Shown here: piece after piece, positions 21,895-31,953 of the stretch
How the letters are laid out: each line of letters begins with the position of its first letter
Position numbering within the stretch: position 1 is the first letter of the stretch
Source: Entomortierella parvispora
Taxonomy: Eukaryota; Mortierellomycota; Mortierellomycetes; Mortierellales; Mortierellaceae
Length of the DNA: 64,000 bases
Reading direction: 5' to 3'
Assembly: GCA_963573315.1 (NCBI GenBank)
Contig: OY752150.1
Location: 1,922,001 to 1,986,000, forward strand
Notes under the pieces: model-generated
Databases searched by the model: none
The model's input: the letters and a program-made list of their open reading frames with translations, nothing else
What the model was told of the DNA's origin: nothing
Position numbers and translations under genes: made by a program

Positions 21895-22398
21895 TTCAAT
21901 GGCACCATTTTTTATACTGTCAGCCCTGTGAGGCTAAGAGGATCTGCCTGGCCAGTGATCAATAAACCTTCTCTTTCTTTCTCCTTGATTCCAACTTGCC
22001 CGGACATTTCACTCGGGAAACGTAGGTGGATGTCGCGGATTCTGCTCTATTTAGGAGATTACATTGTATGAGTTGTTCGACTGAACACCCTCCTCCGCCG
22101 GATATCCATCACTCACGCGCTGTAGGTCTTGTCAGCTTTCTCTTGATCTTGATTCTTGAACGATATATCGATCGCAATGCTAATCGACTCGATCGATCCT
22201 GTCACAAAAAGATCTAGCACAAAAGCAGCTCTTGTTCTTCCTGCGCATTAGAAAATATCGTGCAGCGTGTCGTAGAGTCCAATTGTTGAACCATCTCATG
22301 CCACACGTTACATGATGAAAGACATATACTGTATTGAAGTGCTCATTTGTTCTTGAAAACGAAAGGATATTTGCGAAAAAGAGAGTCTGTGGACTAGT
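21895..22398. other. Intergenic, no gene recognised
   Basis: Between the MULE and the 3' end of the aspartic protease gene. Short ORFs only, none with protein character. Confidence 0.5.
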
Positions 22399-23797
22399 CT
22401 AAGCGATAGTACCCAATCCAACGCGGAAAGGGATGGTAGACTTATCAAAGACCATGTAGTAGTTCATCAGGAACGCCATTCCCAATGTCGCTTGTCCTGT
22501 CTTTGCACCACCAGCAATTGCCGATAGACATTGGTTGCTCCCCACAGAAACCGGTCCCTGTGAGATACTTGTTCCTGGGATCTGGAACGCAACACCTCCC
22601 ATTGTCATCGTAATGTTCGAAATTTGATTGCAAGGAACTGACCAGCGTGTTGGGCCCAGGCGATTGGCACCGGGGATGGCATTATATAAGGTGTTGGCAG
22701 ATTGGAGATCCAGCTGGATCAAGCTGTTGGCACTCGCAAAGGTGGCCATGAGCGATATGCCGAGGGATCGGCCGCGGTATGCCACGTCGGCAAGGGCGAC
22801 TTGCCACAACGTCGCGGATCCAACGGGGAGGTAGCTCAAGCTACCGGTGAATTGGGTGTCGTTAAAGCCACCCAACAAGAGTTCACCCATACCATTTTGG
22901 GGCATATAGAGCGAGAAGATGGACTGGGTGAGATTGCTGTACTGGAAGGCGTTATCAAAAAAGTTCTCAAAGATCGAAGGATTGCTTAGATCGGTGGCTG
23001 GAAGACCCAGGATACCGGCGGCAGGGATAGCAGAGTGGGGTGTCAGCAAGGATGTGGCAACACCAAAGCTCTGACTAGCAATAGTTGTGTTGGACACAGT
23101 AACTACATCAGTGTAGATATCACCAGAAACAGTGTCGCCTTCACCAAAGGTGTAAGCAAAGTTCCAGTATTGATCCTGAGCCGTGGAAGAATTTCCAGGA
23201 AAGAAGGGGGTTCGGCCAAGGCAAGCGACTGATATACAGTTCGCAGAGACCACCCAAGTGTCTAGCGAGCCCTAAGTACATGTATTATGAACAAGAGCAA
23301 CGTGAAAGCTGTCAGCGCCTTCACAAATTCCTTGGGATGGCGTGCATCACGACACGCCATCTGAGCTATCGAACGATCAAGCAAGTGCATACCGTGTCAA
23401 CGATCAGCTCGTAATTCACTGCGGGGGTACCGATCGAGACTGTGACAGAAAACTATGGCGTCATATGGAAACAACGAAGGACGTCAAGATCTGCATCATG
23501 AGAACTGGCCAAAGAGAACCTGAATACAAGCAGCAGCTCTTCGGAATCGTTGCCTACTAGAACAATCTGGTTATAGACGGGATCAGTCTGATTATTGAGG
23601 GGAACAGGATTCACAGCCAGTCCCTTAAATCCGCTCTCGGCATAAGGAGCGCCAACATTGTTGCGCTTCAGTGGAATGGCGATGGGACCCTGGTTTGTAG
23701 ACGCGCGCTTTAAGTTCACGGGCGAGGCACTGGTCAGGGCCAATGCGGCAAATGTGAGCGAGATGGAGAATAAGGACTTCATTGTGTGATGTTTCAT
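22399..23797 (-). CDS. Secreted pepsin-like (A1) aspartic protease, altered second active-site motif
   Basis: Exons 23797-23528, 23452-23393 and 23271-22399 (introns 75 and 121 bp, all phase 0) give 400 residues, normal for the family. N-terminal signal peptide (SLFSISLTFAALALTSASP), propeptide with NNVGAPY, then VSIGTP..YELIVDT|GSLDTWV, the first catalytic DTGS, split by an intron. Several NxT/S glycosylation sites. The second lobe has GISLMATFASANSLIQLDLQSANTLY where DTG(T/S) is expected: the Asp is there but TG is replaced by LQ. The C-terminus AFLMNYYMVFD is typical. Family role: extracellular proteolysis at acid pH. With DLQ in place of DTG, activity is uncertain. Divergent neighbour of a paralogue at 25047-27186. 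Confidence 0.85.
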
Positions 23798-23939
23798 TGT
23801 TTTTAGTCGAAGGGATGAGGTTAGAGACTAGAAAGATGACAGAACAAGAAAGAAAAAGAATACTTGGAATAACAACCGATTTTATATGTTTTTGGCAAAC
23901 ACTATGACAGGTCTTCCAGGAGATTCGGATTCGGCAGTG

Positions 23940-24175
23940 TACCTTAATTCTGATCCTGAAGATACGAACAAGGACCCCCCTCCTATGCCACTATTTTTTT
24001 CAACCACCGGAGTCTGTTAAAAAGGGTCAATGGGTCGAACAGCTATAGGGTCGCCATTCATGGGTCGCGATTCCACATGCTGAAATTCCTTGAATCCGCT
24101 TATCTATCATGCGGAAATTCCGAAACACTCTAGAGATCTGCATAGAGCACAGCTTGGCGGGTTGCTGGCTGACCA
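23940..24175 (+). repeat. Diverged direct repeat, copy 1 (~235 bp)
   Basis: Shares with 24525-24762 the order gatacgaa, agagtccgttaaaa/ggagtctgttaaaa, gggtcgarca, ccattcatg, cttatstatcatgcgg, attccgaaacayyctagagat and ggttgctggctgaccac. Both copies lie in the interval between the two divergent protease genes. Confidence 0.75.
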
Positions 24176-24524
24176 CGATTTAGAATATCACCTATGCTGG
24201 CCTTGGGGCTGGGAATCTTCCAGCAAGCGAGCTCTAACATTATCGAGCAACCAACGGAGTATAGTACTAACTTATTATTGTAAAAAGTAGAAATTTCTAC
24301 CACCTCTTGACGCGTCACAACGAAATTCACATTCCTCTATTTTTTCATGAGGGCCTGTGCAGGAAAATCATCACCCTGCTATTGCGGTTAGCAGTATAGA
24401 CAGGGGAACACTATGTAACGAGACGGGAAGAAAGAAAGATATATTTTCGAGTTCTGAGAACATGTGCTCTATTATCTTTGTTAACAAAAAAAAAGAGTAT
24501 TAATACTTAAGGCTAAGCGATCCG

Positions 24525-24762
24525 GCACACCTGCAAGATACGAATAAAGAATCCGCCGTCTTATTCCACAATTTTGTTCAGCAACCAGAGTCCGTTAAAA
24601 GGGTCACTGGGTCGAGCAGGTACAGGGGTTACCATTCATGCATCACGATTCTACCTGCCAAAATTTCTTGATTCCACTTATGTATCATGCGGGAATTCCG
24701 AAACATCCTAGAGATTTAAGCTGCATACAGCACAGCTTGGAGGGTTGCTGGCTGACCACCCA
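24525..24762 (+). repeat. Diverged direct repeat, copy 2 (~235 bp)
   Basis: Second copy of 23940-24175, offset about 590 bp. It ends just before a G tract (about 24786-24804) that could form a quadruplex. Confidence 0.75.
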
Positions 24763-25046
24763 GCGCTAAGCTATTCTTACGGGCGATGGGGGAGGGGGGG
24801 GGGGGTAAAAATATTTTGTGGGGACATTCCGAAGTGCATGGAGGGGGGATTGAGAATTCTTTTTTTTTCTATATATTGTACCTCTGTACCATAATTAATG
24901 CGTAAAATTGTAAGGTGTGTGGCTGGCGTGGATTCGCATCTCTTTCTCATTTACTCTTCTGATCTACACACTTTTGATACTGATCCCACAGCGAACATAG
25001 CATTGAAACCAGACTTTGACATACACAACCGCCTCTATTCATAAAC

Positions 25047-27186
25047 ATGAAGCTACAAACATGGCCACGACTTGCTGCAGCCACAGTACTGGCTCTCGCA
25101 ACCTCCACTATGTTGATTAATAAATCAGATGCCACTGATAACGGTCGCCATCAAGCCAGGGAGAGCCATAAAGACCGTACCCACAAGGTCATCCAGCATC
25201 ACCACCTCCAGGCGGCTGACGGGACACATTTCGCGGCCGACAACTATACACACTATGGTCATCACCCCCATCATGAGTATCAGGGCAAGCGACAGCATCA
25301 AAAGAGCCATTGTTGCAAAAAGAAGCTTCATCATGACCACAAGAAACCTCATCATCACCGCAACAAGTCTCATCATTGGTACAAGAAGCCCCGCCATCGT
25401 CACAAGCCGCAGTCTACAGATCGTAAGGGCATTTACTCGCGTAATATCTCTGTTTGCCATGCACCATAGTGGTTAATCCTTGGATTGCAGTATATTGGGA
25501 GAAAGCGCATGGATAAGCACGTTTTAAATTACTCTTGCGTTGATGCATGTTAAACTGTATCGTGTAGTAGACGCGTAGTGTTTTATTCACTAGCGCCATC
25601 TTTCTGTGACATACAGACATTAAAATTACGACTACCACTATCGCGAACACCACCCCAACCACCACCACCTCAGCTGAAAATTTCACTCCAACCACCACCA
25701 CCACCGCAGCTGAAAATTTCACTCCAACCACCACCACCACCACAGCTGAAAATTTCACTCCAACCACCACCACCACCGCAGTTGTAAATTTCACTCCAAC
25801 CACCACCACCACCACCACCGCTGCAAATTTCACTCCAACCACCGCATCCGCTACAATCACAATCACCACCATCACGAGGGCTGCAAATTGCGACCCAACG
25901 ACCACAGCCACCACAATTGCCTTGCCTCGCACCTGCACGAATTGTTTCCAGAGAGGCGCAGTGGTCTCTGTGAAGCTGAAACACATATATGCAAACGCCA
26001 CGACGCAGTGCAACCAGATCGGGACAATGCTTGCTCAGAGTGCGGCAGCCGCCGGTCCTTTGATGGAGATGCACCATCTTGTAATTCATCAGATTAACGC
26101 AAACATAGGTGTTCCCTTTAGGATAAGCCGAAGCCCTTTTGCAGGACTAACAGCTATATGGCTCTGTGCTCACTTCATCGTAACTAGTTTGTAGTGATGG
26201 TAACCATTGGCACTCCTCCCAAAGAATATGATCTGGCAATTGATACGGTAACATGTCTCTTGACATAACACGACATATATTTGGGCGGAAGACACATCTC
26301 TGACACTTTTGTCCCTTGAATACAGTCGTCTGCCGAAACATGGGTCGCATCGCCGTCCAGTACATCAAAAGCACGCAAGAACCACACGTCTTATTTCCCT
26401 TCAGACTCAACAAGTTCAGAAAACCAATATCAACCTTTCACATTTCATAATGGAGAGGGCGCGACGGGCCAGGGTGACCTTTTCATGGATAGTCTGATGA
26501 TTGCAGAGGTCACGGTGGAGAACCAGATCATCGGAGTCGTAACGTCATTATCAGACCCATTTACAAATCTGCCTTGCGATGGTGTCTTCGCCCTCCCACC
26601 TTTCGACATCAAGTCCCCATCGTTCATAGATAATGCGTTTGATGGAGAAAAGTTGTGCGAAATCATCTTTGCGGTCTATCTACCCAGCAGGGGAGAAGGC
26701 GAGCTCACGATGGGAGGCATCAACACCGCCAGATACAAAGGCAACTTGACATATATCCCACTCCCATATCCGCTGGCATGGCAGATCACCATCGAGGATG
26801 TCCGATATGGGGGTCGGTCTCTGGGCATCACGCTGGAGGCAACAATCAAAACGACAGCAAGTTCCATTTTATTGGACACAACTGCCGCGTACGCTCTTTA
26901 CAGGAGAGTGCCAGGGGCCAAACTGTATACAGCAAGACACTGGACGTTTCCTTGCGATTCCAGCCTGGATTTTTCGATCATGATGAATGGGGTCAGGTTC
27001 AAGATCCCAAAGGACAGTATCAATCTGGGACCGGTGGTTGCGGGGGGCCGAGAGTGTCTCTCGGCAATAACGTCAGGGGCGGAGGAGGGGCATGCGATCC
27101 TGGGGTTGGCTTTTCTGCAAAACTATTATACGGTGTTTGACAAAACAACATACCCACACCGTGTGGGCTTTGCTCCCATCTTCTAA
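25047..27186 (+). CDS. Predicted chimeric secreted protein: His-rich, Thr-rich stalk, aspartic-protease-like domain
   Basis: Four exons keep one frame: 25047-25422, 25617-26108, 26195-26247 and 26326-27186, for 593 residues. Signal peptide (RLAAATVLALATSTML), then ~60 residues rich in His, Lys and Arg (HHPHHEY, KSHCCKKK, HHHRNKSHH), a likely metal-binding region. Exon 2 has five Thr blocks with the glycosylation site NFT (39-bp tandem units, 25660-25830). Exons 3-4 are an A1 protease fold: VTIGTPPKEYDLAIDT|SSAETWV, with an intron at the same place as in the neighbour gene, and SSILLDTTAAYALY. So DTG reads DTS and DTT: both catalytic Asp remain but both Gly are replaced. It may be a catalytically dead or altered member. 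The fusion rests on splice prediction alone; exons 1-2 could be a separate gene. Confidence 0.55.
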
Positions 27187-27904
27187 CAGCACCTTGTGGT
27201 GAGGTAGTGCTAAATAAAATAATGTGCCGTACATTTCCTCTGCAGATCTGAAGCTGAAGAAAGCTTACCCTGTTCCTTCCATATACTGTAATTCATCACA
27301 ACTCATAGTGAAACGCTCATGGAGTTGAAGACAGATCATCTCCATCATGGACCGAGTCTTCCCACATCTTTTATGGACATCAAGAACTGCGTGTTAGTCG
27401 ATAGCAGAGCTATAACGCCGATGTGTGAAGTAGTTCCTCAAAGCCATGCACTGCAAAGAGAAACGTACTGTCACGATCAGACAAAGCAGGAATAAGAATG
27501 GAAAGGTGTGGTTTATTGTGAATTGCAGACTGAGGAACAAAGCAAGAGGACAGGGGGGATTATATACTAGAGAGTGATGAAGGCCTGGATCAGGTCTGTG
27601 TTGAGTCAGAGTGAACACGGAAGAGTAGGATACATATCCGAGCAGGTATTAATCATAAGCCTGACCTATGAGTAGGATCGGGGATGGCAACATAGATGAA
27701 GGAGAACGAGATGGAGGTCCTGATAGGTGCGGCTGAGAGATACGTACTAAGGGTAGCTATAACCCGAAATCCAGACCCTAAACGCCAAGGGTACTTGTCG
27801 GAGATCAGAGGACAAGCCAATGAGTCTGGATACAGATCCTAGGTTCGCGATCCTAGACCAGAGGCACAAGAGGGGGGTACTTCGTACGATCTGAGTCTGC
27901 GATG
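27187..27904. other. Intergenic, no gene recognised
   Basis: No supported ORF. Ends at the 42-bp array. Confidence 0.5.
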
Positions 27905-28237
27905 TTTCTTGACAGCTGCTCCCGCGCATAATGCCTCCAGATAGCAAGATCTTGGCTGTTCTCGCGCATAATGGGTCCAAATAACGGGTCGCCAGCCACG
28001 TGAGTACCGGAATCTCCATGGTTTTCTACGCATAATGCCTCCAGATAGCAAGATCTTGACTGATCCCGCGCATAATGGGTCCAAATAGCAAGATCTTGGC
28101 TGTTCTCGCGCATAATGGGTCCACATAGCGGGTCGCCAGCCACGTGAGTACCGGAATCTCCATGGTTTTCTACGCATAATGCCTCCAGATAGCAAGATCT
28201 TGGCTGTTCCCACGCATAATGGGTCCAAATAGCGCAT
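27905..28237. repeat. Complex tandem array with gcataatg units
   Basis: Units of ~40 bp of the form cgcataatg(cctccag|ggtccaa)atagcaagatcttggctgttc, interrupted by a block cgggtcgccagccacgtgag..ctccatggttttcta that recurs at about 27980 and 28127. The higher-order period is about 145 bp. It lies just outside the DUF6589/helicase transposon. Confidence 0.85.
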
Positions 28238-28327
28238 TTGGTGGCACTGGTCGCCGTTTGGTGGCGTTGTCGTTGTACGCGTTTGGTGGCACTGGCGTCA
28301 CTGGTGGCGTTCCCGTGCAAATGCTGC

Positions 28328-28336
28328 ATCGCAGAC
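28328..28336 (+). repeat. Target-site duplication, left copy
   Basis: ATCGCAGAC next to the left element end; identical copy at 35316-35324. Confidence 0.85.
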
Positions 28337-29108
28337 GAAGCTCTGAACCCAGCCACCTCGTCAGCTGAAGTGCAAAACTTGCTGCCGAGGGGCTGGGACA
28401 AAATCTCCCCCTTTCCTATGGGGTCGGCCTTCGTGTGCATTTCCTTATTTGGACGACCATCCAAAAAGGGCGACACGGCCCTGAGACCACCATTTCCACT
28501 CGTTTCTTCATTACAACACGCAGCATGTCAAATAAAAGACAATTCAGGTACAAATGCTCATCCCTCTGCATCTACAAGGAGCGTCTGCGCATCCATGCGT
28601 CTAGTGACTCAATTTCTCGCTCATTCTCGGCGTCATTTGCTGTTCAGTCTCTCACTTTGTAACTCTTTCTCATTGTCTTTTCTGCCACAGTGACATTCCT
28701 CCAACGGATGGGGTCCCGACCACGCCAAGCAAACGAGCCTCTGGCTCTTCCAGGGTAACGCGCCGTGTACTGTAGTGAAGTGCCCGATGAATCTCTTGCT
28801 CTCGTGTTTTCCAACCTGCCAGCCTTTAACAATTTATAGCTTCAAAACATGGGAGAGTTCAGCATCCTTGACTTCAGCAACCCAATTGGACAGCCCCAAG
28901 AAGAAGTGAGTCAAGTGAGTGGATAGCGTTGCTAATGTGAACGTGTGGACGACGCGTTCCGTGTTTTTAATTGTATCTTGGCATGTTGCATTTGCTCCAC
29001 AAAGCATACTCCTAGAAAAGCCGACAATACCTCTTCGTTGGATAGAGCCCGCCCTCCTTTGCAGAAATCGACTTCTCCCTCGGCGCCCATAGAATTCAAA
29101 GCCGAAGA
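28337..29108 (+). repeat. Left 772-bp terminal inverted repeat
   Basis: Pairs with 34544-35315 (position x maps to 63652-x). From the outside in: ~510 bp non-coding with probable promoter, ATG 28849, first exon to 28905, a 99-bp intron with two overlapping GTGAGT donors, and the first 104 bp of exon 2. Homology stops inside a codon at GCCGAAGA. Confidence 0.9.
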
Positions 29109-31796
29109 GACCCCCACGAAAGTGCCAGCGAGTTCAAATATTGTGATACGTGACTTTGTTCATTCGTCACGAGAGACATACAATTCTCCAACACCTAGAC
29201 GAGTAAGAAGACAGACTACTACTTCGCTACGTGTTCATGCTTTGAAAAGACAACTCAGCTGCCGTGGATTTTTAGAACAGATATACAACCCCCAGGCAAT
29301 CAGGATTTAGTAGAGGAGCCAACACGATTGGGGTAAGCGATCCAAGTGTGCGGTCTTGTTCACAGTTAGGGTACCACAATATTAACGTGCGTGTCATTTC
29401 AGGAGCCTGGATCGCCCTCAGAGAGAGGACACACGGCCAGGCAGAACGGGCGGACGCCAACCTCAACCCGCAAGAAGCCTGTAAGAAATCAGATTTAAAA
29501 TCATTGGGTTTCTACTTGAATTTGGTACTAATGTAGTCTCCAGTCCACTATTTCTCAAAAATTGCTTAGAATTTTGCACTGCATCCAGGAAGAGAATATG
29601 TCTCTTCCTAAGTTTTTGGAGGCCTTATTCGATTCCGAAGATCCAGGTATCACACAAAGGACTGGTGTGTTCCACGACAAAAAGGGTGCTGGGCGAGTTC
29701 TCAAGATCTGGAGCCAAAAACTTCGAGGCCACCGCAAGTGGGACGAAGATTTTGTCAACAGTGCCGTCGATGTCGTCGTCGACCGGACTTTAAGGCACCT
29801 TGAAAGCCATAAAGTCAGGGATGGTTGGAAGTTGCCACACACTCAAGTGACAGAGCAGAACATCATGAGCTTTTTAACAGAAAGGTCTCAGTTCCTTCAT
29901 CGTTACGCTGATGGCGCCAAGTATCTCACGCGGTTGCTGAAAGGTCTACTGAAAGAAAATGTTCCTGATCAAGAGCTCTCGAACAACGCACTCAGGCGTC
30001 GCAGGAATCGAAGACCATCGTCAGTCCGAGGATGTATTGCGTCGATGCTGATATTCATGTCATCGCAGAAAGTCAATGCCTTCCAGACTATCATGGGACT
30101 TTTTCTTCATTCCACAGGATGTCCGAAGAGAGTGCTTGAAATTCTATCTGGACTTGGACTTTCGATTTCCCACAGCCATGTGCAGAATGGACTTCGATCA
30201 TTGACCAAGGATGCACAGGAGCGAGTCAAGGAGGCGGTGAGGACGAGTGATTGGTACATCGTGTACGACAACATCAACATCGCCAATAAGCACCACAGCC
30301 AAAGGGCAGACAAACGCGATACTTTCGACAATGGTACTGCTGCCACCGCCATTCTTTTTCCCACTAGCAAGCGCACACCCACTCTCTTTCGCCCTCAGAA
30401 TGAAAGACCGAGGCCTGGTATCGGCTTATTTTATCCCAACAATCTCGATCTGAAGGTGTTTCAACAGGTCAGCCAAGCACACGTGTCCAATGCTATTGTG
30501 CGATCTTTGCCGGAGGGATCTCCTGTCTCTGCTATTTCAGCTATATCTGTCGAAAAGCTCGCTGTCAAAAAAACGGTTCTATTTCCACTTCAGACCATGA
30601 GGCTAGATGAATCAACTATTGCCGGCAATCTAGCGGTGTTGGAACGAATCACTCAGGTTGGCCTTCAGTTGCCGAAAACTTGGTTTGACCATCCCGAAAA
30701 TACCATTGTTGCCGGTGACCATATGACGGTGTCAAGGTTACTGACCCTCAAGATTCACCGTTTTGTCGACCCTGATCCCTATCACGGCCTTTCATGGGTG
30801 CATCCAACTCTCCAGCTCTTCCACCTTAGTATGAATTTGTGTGGCACCATTTTCAGGACGCACTTGGGCTCTCCACAGTTCCCAGGAACCCTTGCTTCCA
30901 TAATCATTCTGCTGGGTCGCAAGCGCTTGAGCAAGGAGAAGCAGGAGTTCAGTGCCGCGGACGAGTTATTGAGGATTGTATTTGATGCAATTGTGAAGTC
31001 GCTTTACGAGTCCCTGTCACAAGGCGGTGCATTGGACGATCATGACATTTTGAAATTCACGGAAATCATCACCAACTCCATCTGTGGCTCACCTTCACCA
31101 GCACTGTTTGATCTTCCTTGCACAACTGCGAACGTCAACGCCCTCATTTTCTTGCGTGATGTAGCGGTGCACATTGAGTTAAGCGATGCCGTTAAAGCAG
31201 GCGACATTGGTCGAATTAAGCATGTACTACCGATCATTACTTTGATGATGCATGGTGGGGGCAACACGAACTACGGCCTTGAGCTATTGCGTCTCCTGTA
31301 TAGTATTCGCCATCTTTGGACGGAAGAATGGACTACAAGGACACTTTCAAGCATGCTCGTCAACCCCAAAGGCCTGGATGGTGGATGGATGGCGACGGAC
31401 ATGCTCCAAGAGAACCATAACTATCTCATCAAATCCATTTTTTCTTCCAAAGGATCCAACATGACTTGGGAATATCTCAGAGATGCAATTTCCACCAACA
31501 TCAAGACTTTTCAAGGCATTGCGTGGATGTTGGAACGAGAGGTCGGGGTCGGCACCAACAGTACTCGACACAAGAAACCGTCCACTGCTTCGGATATCCT
31601 CAAGATTCAGGAGTACTTCCGTCATTGTGGCATTTTATCCAAATCGCATCAATGCATCGAAGGAACCCAAGTGGTCGATCTTCAGGCCATTGGCGGGAAT
31701 AAGATGGCTGGAGGATCGATTACAAGATTTTTAGCTAGGCGCGAGATGGAGAGTGCTGTAAATTTAGAGGAGACAGAAGTTCTTGAGCAGGTATAA
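28849..31796 (+). CDS. DUF6589-family protein, probable DDE-type transposase
   Basis: Exons 28849-28905, 29005-29202, 29276-29332, 29403-29480 and 29544-31796, all phase 0, give 880 residues. The first 53 are encoded by the inverted repeat and shared with the helicase. A Ser/Thr/Arg-rich linker follows, then the DUF6589 region: WYIVYDNINIANKHH (candidate first Asp), VAGDHMTVSRLL (second Asp) and LVNPKGLDGGW..DMLQENHNYLIKSIFSSKGSNMTWEYL (candidate Glu), the hallmark end of this family. Spacing fits an RNase H-fold DDE enzyme (inference). The only other gene in the element is a helicase, which makes this the likely strand-transferase. No stops or shifts: intact. The family name is from recalled motifs, not a search. 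Confidence 0.8.
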
Positions 31797-31953
31797 TATA
31801 TTTATTTCTCCTTTTTCACTTGGATATTCTGTGTGAAGGTGGGTGAAATGAACAAAGATAAAGACGGGCAGAATGAAAGCCGGTGCTTCCTGGCTACTCG
31901 ATGGAGACAAAATCAGATGGAACGGCGATTCAGTCTGTCGCAAACGAATTTGG

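Noticed and set aside
25414-26013. Val-rich antisense ORF opposite the Thr-rich exon
   Set aside because: Mirror image of the tandem Thr codons.
28238-28693. ORFs in the outer parts of the 772-bp repeats (both copies)
   Set aside because: They cross the element border and differ only beyond it; the coding signal is the ATG at 28849 and 34803 instead.
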